Below are positions 31,616-39,863 of a stretch of 64,000 nt of DNA, in pieces (the stretch's first letter is position 1; each line of letters begins with the position of its first letter). The notes under the pieces are model-generated. The model made no database searches. It had not been told where the DNA came from and saw only the letters and a program-made list of their open reading frames with translations. Source of the DNA: Bog-473 sp963719485 (lineage in GTDB: Bacteria; Actinomycetota; Acidimicrobiia; Acidimicrobiales; RAAP-2); NCBI GenBank assembly GCA_963719485.1, contig OY970387.1:62001-126000 (forward strand), given 5' to 3'. The position numbers and the translations under genes were made by a program.

Positions 31616-33316
31616 CTAGCCGAGGGGGTCCGGCGGACCCATTCCACGCTCGCCCAGCGTGTCGATCTGTAACAGGCGCACCACGTGCAGCGCGATCGAT
31701 GACGGACGTCCGGGGTCGTGGAAGACCTCCATGTCGGCCGAGCGCAAGTTGGTGCCCGTGGCCAAGGGCTCGCCGGAGCCTGCGTTGCGGTTGAAGAGCG
31801 GGTGGGCACCGCTCGACACCTGGACGCGGATCCGGTGGCCGGCCCGGAACGTGTTGGCGGTGGGCCACATGGCGATGTCGAGCCGGCAAATGCCGTCCGC
31901 CCCCCTCTTGACCGAGCCAGGAGCCAGTCGGACGATCCCGTCGCTCAGGTTGAACGATTTGCCCTTCTCCGACACGTCGCACAGGCGCACGAAGAAGTCG
32001 GTGTGCGCGAGGGACGAGCGCACGAAGATCGTGGCCGTCAACGGTCCGATGACGGTGAGGTCCTGCGTGAGCACAGGGCTGGTGTACGTGAGGACATCGC
32101 GGCGCCGCTCGCGCCGGCGCTGCTGCTTGCGACCCGCCGTCATCATGTTGAGTGACGGGCCGCCTACGGCCGGCGTCGGGTCGTGCGGGTTGTAGTGGTA
32201 CCGGTCGGGCGCGCTGTCCGTCGCATCTGTAGGCAGCGTGGGCGAGAGTGTGCCCGACCGCCCGAGATACCAGTGCTCTGTCTCCCCCGCCGGCGGCCAC
32301 ATGGAGAACTCTCGCCAGATGCGCGACCCCATGACGAAGACGCGCACGGGCGCCCGCGGTGGCCTGCCCCGCCGCTCGCCGAGCTGGGCGTCGAACCAGC
32401 GGGGGCCGTCGCGGACGGTCTCGGCGAACAGGGCGGGGCTCGTGTGTGTCCAGGGGCCGATGGTCAGGCGGGCCGTGCGCCCGGCACGCCGGAGCGCCTC
32501 GTAGTCGGCGACCTGGGCCCGCAGGAAGAGGTCGTACCAGCCGCCGATGAAACTGGCCGGCGGCACCTTTTCCAGGCGGCGCCCGAAGTCGACCCCGTCC
32601 CACCACGGGTCACCCGGGGCACTGTGCTCGAGCCAGTCCTGGTAGAAGGGCACGGGCTCGCCGACGGCAGCGGCGTCGCCCTTCCCGATCGGCAGGACGT
32701 CGCTCGATGTCGCCACCACCCGCGCGGCGCGCAGGCGGGCCCGCAAGACGTTGCGCCACCCGAGCTCCTGGTGCCGGACCTCGTGCAGCCAGGCCAGGGC
32801 CGTCTCGAGCGCGAACGCGCCACCCGGGTACACGACCGAGTCGCGGAAGTTCGACGCGGTCACCTGGAAGCTGAGCGCTTTGAGGAAGTCCGGCGGATCC
32901 TCGGCGACGGCCCACTGCGTCAGGCCCAGGTAGCTCCCCCCCCACATGACCAGGCGGCCGTCGAACCACGGCTGGGCCGCCACCCATTCGAGCGTGGCGT
33001 GCCCGTCGGTCTGCTCGTTTCGCACCGGGACGAACGCGCCCTCCGAGCCGAACGTCCCGCGGCAGCTCTGCACGATCACCTGGTAGCCCCGCTCCGCGTA
33101 CAGGCGGCCGAGCGGGCCCATGAGAGTACGGCCGTACGGGGTGCGTATGAGCACGGTGGCCAGGTCGCCCGACGGATGCGTCGGGTACCAGCGGTCGGCC
33201 ACCAGCTCGACGCCGTCGGGCATCTTGGCGATCAGTCCGCGCTCGACCGAGACGGCCGTGGTCTGCGGTGGCGGGAGTCTGACGGCGGATGCGGCGATGC
33301 GGCTCCACACGGTCAT
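31616..33316 (-). CDS. CocE/NonD-family hydrolase (peptidase S15 fold)
   Basis: A 566-residue hydrolase of the CocE/X-Pro dipeptidyl-peptidase family. The catalytic domain has the Ser elbow MWGGSYLGLTQW (about 124-135), the Asp in GGWYDLF (about 253) and the His in GPWTHTSP (about 284). A C-terminal jelly-roll domain of about 230 residues is typical. Family members hydrolyse esters or amides; the substrate is not predictable. No signal peptide is evident, so it is probably cytoplasmic. GGGGGG lies 6 nt before the ATG at 33316. It heads the minus-strand block down to 30221. Confidence 0.85.
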   Translation of the reverse strand: MTVWSRIAASAVRLPPPQTTAVSVERGLIAKMPDGVELVADRWYPTHPSGDLATVLIRTPYGRTLMGPLGRLYAERGYQVIVQSCRGTFGSEGAFVPVRNEQTDGHATLEWVAAQPWFDGRLVMWGGSYLGLTQWAVAEDPPDFLKALSFQVTASNFRDSVVYPGGAFALETALAWLHEVRHQELGWRNVLRARLRAARVVATSSDVLPIGKGDAAAVGEPVPFYQDWLEHSAPGDPWWDGVDFGRRLEKVPPASFIGGWYDLFLRAQVADYEALRRAGRTARLTIGPWTHTSPALFAETVRDGPRWFDAQLGERRGRPPRAPVRVFVMGSRIWREFSMWPPAGETEHWYLGRSGTLSPTLPTDATDSAPDRYHYNPHDPTPAVGGPSLNMMTAGRKQQRRRERRRDVLTYTSPVLTQDLTVIGPLTATIFVRSSLAHTDFFVRLCDVSEKGKSFNLSDGIVRLAPGSVKRGADGICRLDIAMWPTANTFRAGHRIRVQVSSGAHPLFNRNAGSGEPLATGTNLRSADMEVFHDPGRPSSIALHVVRLLQIDTLGERGMGPPDPLG

Positions 33317-33369
33317 CGACGACCCCCCTGTACTCCCACTGGCGGCGAGAAGGGCTGCCCGGTCCCCGC

Positions 33370-35082
33370 CTAGGAGGCGTGGAGCAGTCCGAAGACGACC
33401 GAATCGTAGAGGGCTTGCCAGCTGGCCTCAATAATGTTCTCCGACACTCCGATGGTGGTCCAGGTCCGTTGCCCGTCGGTTGTGTCCACCAGGACCCGGG
33501 TGACGGCGCCCGTGCCCCGGCCCGTGTCGAGGACGCGCACCCGGTAGTCGGTCAGGTGGATGTGGTCGAGCGCCGGGAACTTGGCCCCGATGGCGCCGCG
33601 CAGGGCACCATCCAGTGCGTTGACCGGGCCGTTGCCCTCGGCGACGGCGACGATGCGCTCCGGCCCCACGTGGACCTTCACCGTGGCCTCGGTCGTGATC
33701 CCGGACACGTCGTCGGCGTCCACGCCGGCCGAAGTCGAAACGTCGGCCTGGTGGTGCTGGCCGTGGTCGGTGATGACCCGGAACGACTCCACCCTGAAGT
33801 AGTCGGCTACCCACCCGGTGGCCCGGCGCAGCAGCAGCTCCAGCGAGCCGTCGGCCACCTCGAAGTGGTACCCCTCGTGCTCCAGCCGCTTGAGCTCGTC
33901 GAGCACCCTGCCGATGACCTCGCCGTCGAGCTCGAGTCCGAGCTCGTCCGCCTTCATGGCCAGTGTCGACCGGCCGGCCATCTCCGACACCACGACGCGG
34001 GTGCCATTGCCCACGAGATTCGGTTCCACGTGCTCGTAGAGGTCGGCGCTGCGAGCGACGGCGCTGGCGTGCAGGCCGCCCTTGTGCGCGAAGACCGAGT
34101 TGCCCACGTAGGGCTGCTGCGGGTTCGGCGCGATGTTCACCAGCTCGGCGATGTGATGGGCGACGGGTGTCAGGCGCTCCAGGCGGTCGGCCGGGATCGT
34201 GCGGATGTTCAGTTTGAGCGACAGGTTGGGGATGGCGGCCGAGAGGTCGGTGTTGCCCGCCCGCTCGCCGTAGCCGTTGATGCACCCCTGCACCTGGGTC
34301 ACCCCCGCCTGCACCGCCACCAGGGAGTTAGCCACGGCGCAGCCGGCGTCGTTGTGGCAGTGGATGCCGAGCTGCGCACTCGTGCGGGCCCGCACGTCGG
34401 CGACCGCCTGGCCCACGTCGTCGGGGAGGGAGCCGCCGTTGGTGTCGCAGAGCACCAGCGCCTCGGCGCCCGCTTCCTCCGCCGCCGCCAGCACGGACAG
34501 CGCGAAGTCGGGATTCTGCCGGTAACCGTCGAAGAAGTGCTCTGCATCGAGGAAGACACGCAGGTCGTGCTCGCGCAGGTATCGCACCGAGTCGGCCACC
34601 ATCGCCACCGCCTCGTCGAGCGAGGTGCGAAGCGCCTCGGCGACGTGGCGGTCCCACGACTTGGCCACGATGCATGCGATCGGCGCCCCGGCGTCCACCA
34701 GGTTGGCCAGGACGGCGTCTGTCTCGGCCTTCACCCCGGCCCGCCGGGTGGAGCCGAACGCCACCAGCGTCGCGCTGCCGAGCGTCAGCTCCTTCTTGGC
34801 TCTTTCGAAGAACTCGACGTCCTTGGGGTTGGCCCCCGGCCAGCCACCCTCGATGTACGTGACGCCGAGGTGGTCGAGCTGCTCGGCCACCCGCAGCTTG
34901 TCGTCCACCGTGAGGGAGAGGCCTTCCTGCTGGCTGCCGTCCCGGAGGATGGTGTCGAAGATGTCGACCGCCTCGGGCAGCTCGGGGACCACGTAGTCGT
35001 GGGCGTGTGTGCTGTGGCCGTGGGCGTGGGTGTGGCGGGCGCGGCCGTGGCTGTGGACCTCCCCGCCGCCGTCAGTCGACAT
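33370..35082 (-). CDS. cimA: citramalate synthase with His-rich N-terminal tail
   Basis: A 570-residue citramalate synthase: pyruvate plus acetyl-CoA to (R)-citramalate, the threonine-independent route to isoleucine. The TIM-barrel starts IFDTILRDGSQQEGLSLT (about 41-58), with YIEGGWPGANPKD, the metal-binding HCHNDAGCAVANS and NGYGERAGNTD. A C-terminal regulatory domain of the LeuA/CimA type follows (about 450-570). Unusually, residues 10-30 are a His-rich tail (HSHGRARHTHAHGHSTHAH, nine His) of unknown use, possibly metal binding. The ATG at 35082 overlaps the ilvE stop by 11 nt. It is the last gene of leuB-ilvE-cimA and leads into the shared keto-acid pathway. Confidence 0.9.
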   Translation of the reverse strand: MSTDGGGEVHSHGRARHTHAHGHSTHAHDYVVPELPEAVDIFDTILRDGSQQEGLSLTVDDKLRVAEQLDHLGVTYIEGGWPGANPKDVEFFERAKKELTLGSATLVAFGSTRRAGVKAETDAVLANLVDAGAPIACIVAKSWDRHVAEALRTSLDEAVAMVADSVRYLREHDLRVFLDAEHFFDGYRQNPDFALSVLAAAEEAGAEALVLCDTNGGSLPDDVGQAVADVRARTSAQLGIHCHNDAGCAVANSLVAVQAGVTQVQGCINGYGERAGNTDLSAAIPNLSLKLNIRTIPADRLERLTPVAHHIAELVNIAPNPQQPYVGNSVFAHKGGLHASAVARSADLYEHVEPNLVGNGTRVVVSEMAGRSTLAMKADELGLELDGEVIGRVLDELKRLEHEGYHFEVADGSLELLLRRATGWVADYFRVESFRVITDHGQHHQADVSTSAGVDADDVSGITTEATVKVHVGPERIVAVAEGNGPVNALDGALRGAIGAKFPALDHIHLTDYRVRVLDTGRGTGAVTRVLVDTTDGQRTWTTIGVSENIIEASWQALYDSVVFGLLHAS

Positions 35083-36001
35083 GGTCCAGCCAGTCCTTGT
35101 ACTGGTCCACCTCGCCCCGGACGGTGGCGAAGTAGATCTGCTGGATCTCCTTGGTGATGCGGCCCGGGTGCCCCGGACCGACCGTGCGGTCGTCGACGGC
35201 CCGGATCGGGACGACCTCGGCCGCGGTGCCGGTGAGGAAGGCCTCGTCGGCCAGGTAGAGGTCGGTGCGGATGATGGGTTCGTGGCGGACCTCGTAGCCG
35301 AGATCGCGCGCGATGGCCTCGACGGAGTCCGCCGTGATGCCCTCCAGCGCGCCGGCATCCGACGTCGGTGGGGTACTGAGCACGCCATCGCGCACGATGA
35401 AGATGTTCTCCCCGGTGCACTCGCTGACGTTGCCATTGGGGGCGAGGAGGATCGCCTCGTCGTAGCCCGCGTTGAGCGCCTCCACCTTGGCGAGGGATGA
35501 GTTGGCGTACATACCGGTGCCCTTGGCCGCCGTCGGCACGGCATTGGGATCATGACGCCGCCACGAGCTGATCTTGCAGGACACGCCGTTGGCGATGCCC
35601 TCGTCTCCCAGGTAGGTCCCCCACGGCCAGGCGGCGACAGAGACGTTGACGGGGCAAGGCAGCGGGTTGAGGCCCATCTCACCGTAGCCGAGGTAGATGA
35701 GCGGGCGGAGATAGCAGCCGTCGTTGAGGCCGTTGACGCGGACGACCAGGCGCGTCGCCTCGATGATCTCGTCCACGGTGAACGGGACGTCGATCATGAA
35801 GATCTTGGCCGAGGCGAACAGGCGGCGGATGTGGTCGCCGAGCCGGAACACGGCGACACCGCGGCTGGTGGGGTAGGCCCGGATCCCCTCGAAGACGCCG
35901 GAGCCGTAGTGCATGGTGTGCGTCAGCACGTGCACCGTGGCCTTGTCCCAGTCGACGAGCTCGCCGTCCATCCAGATCTTCTCGGTCGTGGTGATGGGCA
36001 T
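35072..36001 (-). CDS. ilvE: branched-chain amino-acid aminotransferase
   Basis: A 309-residue fold-type IV PLP enzyme performing the last step of Leu, Ile and Val synthesis. THTMHYGSGVFEGIRAY (about 27-43) and the PLP-binding Lys in VPTAAKGTGMYANSS (about 155-169) are clear; GNVSECTGENIFIV and FLTGTAAEVVPI complete the active site. Length is normal. ATG 36001 gives MPITTTEKIWMDGE. It lies 5 nt after leuB and overlaps cimA, so the three are one translational unit. No other aminotransferase for branched chains is in the window. Confidence 0.93.
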   Translation of the reverse strand: MPITTTEKIWMDGELVDWDKATVHVLTHTMHYGSGVFEGIRAYPTSRGVAVFRLGDHIRRLFASAKIFMIDVPFTVDEIIEATRLVVRVNGLNDGCYLRPLIYLGYGEMGLNPLPCPVNVSVAAWPWGTYLGDEGIANGVSCKISSWRRHDPNAVPTAAKGTGMYANSSLAKVEALNAGYDEAILLAPNGNVSECTGENIFIVRDGVLSTPPTSDAGALEGITADSVEAIARDLGYEVRHEPIIRTDLYLADEAFLTGTAAEVVPIRAVDDRTVGPGHPGRITKEIQQIYFATVRGEVDQYKDWLDHVD

Positions 36002-36006
36002 GACGG

Positions 36007-37047
36007 CTACAGCCTTTCTGCGATGGCGTCGCCCACGGCGGTGGTGGAGAGCGCGTCGGTAGACGATGACGGCGTTGACATGGAATCGGCCTGGTCGCTG
36101 AGGGCCTTGAGGATGCGCCCGGCTGCGTCGGTCTCGCCGAGATGCTCGAGCATCAGGGCGGCCGAGTGGATGGCGGCCAGCGGGTTCGCGATGCCCTTGC
36201 CCGCGATGTCGTGGGCTGCTCCGTGCACCGGCTCGAAGAGGGACGGGCCGGTGCGCGCCGGATTGAGATTGGCCGAGGCCGCGAAGCCGATGCCACCGGC
36301 AACGGCGCCGGCGAGGTCGGTGAGGATGTCGCCGAAGAGGTTGTCGGTGACGATCACGTCGTAGCGCTTCGGCTGCTCCACCATGTAGATGCAGGCGGCA
36401 TCGACGTGGTTGTAGTCCCAGTCCACGTCGGGGTACTCGGTCGCCACCTCGGTGACGGTGCGGTTCCACAGGTCGCCGGCGAAGGTCAGCACGTTCGTCT
36501 TGTGCACGAGCGTGAGGTGGTTGTTGCGCCGGCCGGCCAGCTCGAAGGCGAAGCGCACGCAGCGCTCCGCGCCCATGCGGGTGTTCACCGAGCCCTGGGT
36601 GGCCACCTCGAACAGGGTCCCCTTGCGCAAGAACCCGCCCTCGCCGGCGTAGGTCCCCTCCGTGTTCTCCCGCACCACCGCGAAGTTCGCGCCCTCGGCG
36701 ATCGACCCCGGCACCCCGCTGAAGGGACGCAGGTTGACGTAGAGGTCGAGCTCGAACCGGATCTTGAGCAGGAGGCCGCGCTCGAGGGTGCCCGGTGGCA
36801 CGGACGTGTCGCCGACGGGCGGGCCGACGGCGCCGAGGAGGATGGCGTCGAAGCCACGAAGCTCCTCCAGCGTCTCGTCCGGCAGGACGGTGCCGTCGCG
36901 CAGGTAGCGGGCGGCCCCGAGGTCGAAGTCGGTCGTGTCCAGGTCCACGCCGGACGCGGCGACGACCTTGAGTGCCTCCGCGCAGACCTCCGGCCCGATG
37001 CCGTCCCCGCCGATGACGGCGACCCGATGCCTGCTGCCCTTGCTCAC
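36007..37047 (-). CDS. leuB: 3-isopropylmalate dehydrogenase
   Basis: A 346-residue NAD-dependent dehydrogenase oxidising and decarboxylating 3-isopropylmalate. VIGGDGIGPEV opens the enzyme; the substrate Arg/Glu region is FAVVRENTEGTYAG, the NAD/Mg signature is YDVIVTDNLFGDILTDLAGA and the C-terminal element FEPVHGAAHDIAGKGIANP. A Ser/Thr-rich insert (SMSTPSSSTDALSTTA) near the C-terminus is unusual but harmless in appearance. GTG 37047 is preceded by AGGA-type purines. It is the first structural gene after a leader with an intrinsic terminator, so expression is probably governed by attenuation. Confidence 0.93.
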   Translation of the reverse strand: MSKGSRHRVAVIGGDGIGPEVCAEALKVVAASGVDLDTTDFDLGAARYLRDGTVLPDETLEELRGFDAILLGAVGPPVGDTSVPPGTLERGLLLKIRFELDLYVNLRPFSGVPGSIAEGANFAVVRENTEGTYAGEGGFLRKGTLFEVATQGSVNTRMGAERCVRFAFELAGRRNNHLTLVHKTNVLTFAGDLWNRTVTEVATEYPDVDWDYNHVDAACIYMVEQPKRYDVIVTDNLFGDILTDLAGAVAGGIGFAASANLNPARTGPSLFEPVHGAAHDIAGKGIANPLAAIHSAALMLEHLGETDAAGRILKALSDQADSMSTPSSSTDALSTTAVGDAIAERL

Positions 37048-37123
37048 TGTCCTGGGGTCCTTTCTGCGGGCGCTGTGTCTGATGTCGTGCTACGCCCACG
37101 CTCTGCCGAAGCCGCCGGGAATT

Positions 37124-37150
37124 GAAAAACCGCCCACGCAGTGGACGGTT
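37124..37150 (-). terminator. intrinsic terminator in leader of leuB-ilvE-cimA
   Basis: Minus strand: AACCGTCCAC-TGC-GTGGGCGGTT followed by TTTC, a 10-bp stem (one G-T pair) with a 3-nt loop and a T run. It lies 77 nt before the leuB start and downstream of a short leader frame. An upstream hairpin GGCGCGC-N9-GCGCGCC (37155-37177) starts at the leader stop codon and could be the pause structure. Confidence 0.7.
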
Positions 37151-37176
37151 CGACGGCGCGCGGGGAGGGTGCGCGC

Positions 37177-37215
37177 CTAGTGAATAATGCCTACGAAGTG
37201 GTCTGAGCGGCGCAT
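37177..37215 (-). CDS. leader peptide with Ile-Ile codons (12 aa), attenuator of leuB-ilvE-cimA
   Basis: Minus-strand frame MRRSDHFVGIIH, stop TAG. GGGGGG lies 2-4 nt before the ATG. Val, Gly and two successive Ile (ATT ATT) codons come just before the end. A GC hairpin begins at its stop codon and an intrinsic terminator follows. This order is that of classical amino-acid attenuators; Ile sensing fits a downstream cimA and ilvE. Only two regulatory codons are present, fewer than in well-known cases. A TTGACG (37248-37253) with GAGACT 17 nt later may be the promoter. Confidence 0.5.
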   Translation of the reverse strand: MRRSDHFVGIIH

Positions 37216-37362
37216 AGCCCCCCCAGTCTCTCGCAGCCCGGCCATCCCGTCAACCAAGGCTGCACGGGGCGACCGCCACCCCACGCGGGGCCGATTAGCC
37301 TTATTGGCCGCCGGCGCTGTGCACCGCACCGCCCGCAGATCCACCCCTCGGAGGACCCCGCC

Positions 37363-37863
37363 GTGACCAACGCTTCCGCCAACCAGACAGAGACGACCAA
37401 GCTGACCCAGGCCACCTACGACCGCCTGACGGCCGAGCTCGAGGACCTGACCACTCGGGGCCGGGTCGAGATCGCCCAGGCGATCGAGTCGGCCCGGGCG
37501 CTGGGCGACCTGAGCGAGAACGGCGACTACCACGCGGCCAAGGACGCCCAGGGGAAGATGGAGTCGCGCGTCCGCCAGCTGCAGGCGATGCTCAAGGAGG
37601 TCGAGATCGTCGACGAGTCCGGCTCGAACGACGGGTCCGTGTCCCTGGGCAGCATCGTCACCCTCCGCTACGAGGGTGACGACGAGGACGACACGCAGCG
37701 GTTCTTCGTGGGGTCCATCGAAGAGCGGCAGGGGGACCTGCCGGTGATCTCCCCCAGTTCGCCGCTGGGCCAGGTCCTGGTCGGACGAGGCGCCGGGGAC
37801 AGCGTCGAGTACAAGGCGCCCGGCGGCATGCTCAAGGTCCATATCGCGGCGGTCGATCGTTGA
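37363..37863 (+). CDS. greA: transcription elongation factor GreA
   Basis: A 166-residue GreA. The N-terminal coiled coil bears the acidic tip LGDLSENGDYHAAKD (about 46-60), whose Asp and Glu reach the RNA polymerase active site to stimulate cleavage of backtracked RNA. The C-terminal domain has SIVTLRYEGDDE and VISPSSPLGQVLVGRGAGD. Length is slightly above the usual 158. GTG 37363 is the start. The stop overlaps leuC by 1 nt (TGATG), an uncommon coupling of a transcription factor to leucine synthesis genes. Confidence 0.93.
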   Translation: MTNASANQTETTKLTQATYDRLTAELEDLTTRGRVEIAQAIESARALGDLSENGDYHAAKDAQGKMESRVRQLQAMLKEVEIVDESGSNDGSVSLGSIVTLRYEGDDEDDTQRFFVGSIEERQGDLPVISPSSPLGQVLVGRGAGDSVEYKAPGGMLKVHIAAVDR

Positions 37864-39266
37864 TGGCTCCGCGCACGCTGACCGAGAAGATCTGGGACGC
37901 CCACGTCGTCCACGCGGCCGACGGCGAACCCGACCTCCTCTTCATCGACCTCCACCTCCTGCACGAAGTGACGTCGCCCCAGGCCTTCGACGGGCTGCGC
38001 CTGGCCGGCCGCACCGTGCGCCGGCCGGACCTCTCCGTGGCGACGGCCGACCACAACGTCCCCACGACCGATATCGACAAGCCCGTGGCCGACCCGATCT
38101 CGGCCCAGCAATTGAAGGTGCTCGACGACAACACGGCCGAGTTCGGCATCACCTGCTACCCGATGGGACACGCCAACCAGGGCATCGTCCACATCATCGG
38201 GCCCGAGCAGGGCTGGACCCAGCCGGGCATGACGATCGTCTGCGGCGACAGCCACACTTCGACCCACGGGGCGTTCGGCGCGCTGGCCTTCGGCATCGGC
38301 ACCAGCGAGGTGGAGCACGTGCTGGCTACCCAGACCCTGCCCCAGGTGCGCCCCAAGACGATGGCCGTCACCGTGGAGGGCGAGCTGGCACCCGGCGTGA
38401 CGGCCAAGGATGTGGCGCTGGCCATCATCGGCACGATCGGCACCGGCGGCGGCATCGGCCACGTCATCGAGTACCGCGGGTCGGCCATCCGCAGCCTCTC
38501 CATGGAAGGCCGCATGACACTGTGCAACATGTCGATCGAGGGTGGGGCGCGGGCGGGTCTGGTGGCCCCCGACGAGACCACCTTCGCCTACGTGAAGGAC
38601 CGCGACCGCGCCCCCCAGGGTGATGACTGGGACACCGCTCTCGCCTACTGGCGCACCCTGCCCACCGACGAGGGCGCCACCTTCGACAAGGAGGTCGTGC
38701 TCGACGCGGCGGCCATCACCCCCCACGTCACCTGGGGAACCAACCCGGCCCAGGTGGCGCCCATCACCGGGAACGTGCCCGACCCTGACGACATGGTCGA
38801 CCCCGGCGACCGCGAGTCGGCCCAACGCGCCCTGGCCTACATGGGTCTCGAGGCCGGGACTCCGCTACGCGAGGTCAGCGTCGACACGGTGTTCCTGGGC
38901 AGCTGCACCAACTCGCGGATCGAGGACTTCCGGGCCGCCGCCGCCGTGCTCCAGGGCCGGACCGTGCACCAGGGACTGCGAGCGCTCGCCGTGCCCGGTT
39001 CGCACCGGGTGAAGGACCAGGCCGAAGCGGAGGGGCTCGACAAGGTCTTCATCGCCGCGGGCTTCGAGTGGCGCGAGCCAGGTTGCTCCATGTGCCTCGC
39101 CATGAACCCCGACAAGCTCGCGGTGGGCGAGCGCTGCGCCTCCACGTCGAACCGCAATTTCGAAGGCCGTCAGGGCCGCGGCGGGCGCACGCACCTGGTC
39201 TCTCCCGCCGTCGCCGCCGCCACTGCCGTCGCGGGAACATTCGCCACCCCGGAGGACCTGCACTGA
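37863..39266 (+). CDS. leuC: 3-isopropylmalate dehydratase large subunit
   Basis: A 467-residue aconitase-family subunit that with LeuD isomerises 2- to 3-isopropylmalate. The 4Fe-4S ligands are in GSCTNSRIEDF (about 345) and GCSMCLAMN (about 409-412). Substrate-region motifs VCGDSHTSTHGAFGAL and ATQTLPQ are intact. The ATG at 37863 overlaps the greA stop (TGATG), and the stop overlaps leuD the same way. Length is normal. It is transcribed away from the leuB operon. Confidence 0.95.
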   Translation: MAPRTLTEKIWDAHVVHAADGEPDLLFIDLHLLHEVTSPQAFDGLRLAGRTVRRPDLSVATADHNVPTTDIDKPVADPISAQQLKVLDDNTAEFGITCYPMGHANQGIVHIIGPEQGWTQPGMTIVCGDSHTSTHGAFGALAFGIGTSEVEHVLATQTLPQVRPKTMAVTVEGELAPGVTAKDVALAIIGTIGTGGGIGHVIEYRGSAIRSLSMEGRMTLCNMSIEGGARAGLVAPDETTFAYVKDRDRAPQGDDWDTALAYWRTLPTDEGATFDKEVVLDAAAITPHVTWGTNPAQVAPITGNVPDPDDMVDPGDRESAQRALAYMGLEAGTPLREVSVDTVFLGSCTNSRIEDFRAAAAVLQGRTVHQGLRALAVPGSHRVKDQAEAEGLDKVFIAAGFEWREPGCSMCLAMNPDKLAVGERCASTSNRNFEGRQGRGGRTHLVSPAVAAATAVAGTFATPEDLH

Positions 39267-39856
39267 TGGAACCCGTCGTCATCGTGACCGGACGTGCCGT
39301 GCCTCTCGATCGCACGGACGTCGACACGGACCAGATCATCCCCTCGGACTGGCTCAAGCGGGTGGAGCGCACCGGCTTCGGCGCCGGCCTGTTCTCCGAA
39401 TGGCGTGACGACCGGAACTTCGTGCTCAACAACCCCGAGTACGTGGGAGCCACCATCCTGGTCGCCGGCCACAACTTCGGCACTGGCTCTTCACGCGAGC
39501 ACGCCGTCTGGGCCCTGACGGACTTCGGATTCCGGGCCGTCGTCTCATCGCGCTTCGCCGACATCTTCCGCAACAACTCGACCAAGCAGGGACTGCTGCC
39601 GGTCCAGGTGACCGAGGAGCTGGACCGCGCCCTTCTCGATGCGGTGACGCAGGACCCGACGCTCGAGTTCACCATCGACGTCGCCCGGGGGACGATCGAG
39701 GCGCCGGCGGCCGGGCTGGCCGGCACCTTCCCGCTCGACGAGTTCACGCGCGAACGACTGCTCAACGGGTGGGACGACATCGGCCTGTCCCTACGCCACG
39801 TGGACAAGATCAGCGACTTCGAGCGCGGGCGCCCCGCCTTCCTGCCTTCGGCCTGA
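39266..39856 (+). CDS. leuD: 3-isopropylmalate dehydratase small subunit
   Basis: A 196-residue swivel domain partner of LeuC. DRTDVDTDQIIPSDWLKR (about 14-31) and GHNFGTGSSREHAVWAL (about 69-85) are the family signatures, the latter carrying the substrate-binding GSSREH. GGAGGA (39251-39256) is well placed for the ATG at 39266, which overlaps the leuC stop (TGATG). The two subunits should therefore be made in equal amounts. It is followed after 7 nt by an acetyltransferase gene. Confidence 0.95.
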   Translation: MEPVVIVTGRAVPLDRTDVDTDQIIPSDWLKRVERTGFGAGLFSEWRDDRNFVLNNPEYVGATILVAGHNFGTGSSREHAVWALTDFGFRAVVSSRFADIFRNNSTKQGLLPVQVTEELDRALLDAVTQDPTLEFTIDVARGTIEAPAAGLAGTFPLDEFTRERLLNGWDDIGLSLRHVDKISDFERGRPAFLPSA

Positions 39857-39863
39857 GCGTCCC

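Noticed and set aside
31616..33316. Cocaine esterase as a specific function
   Set aside because: CocE is only the family name; the sequence fixes the fold and triad but not the substrate.
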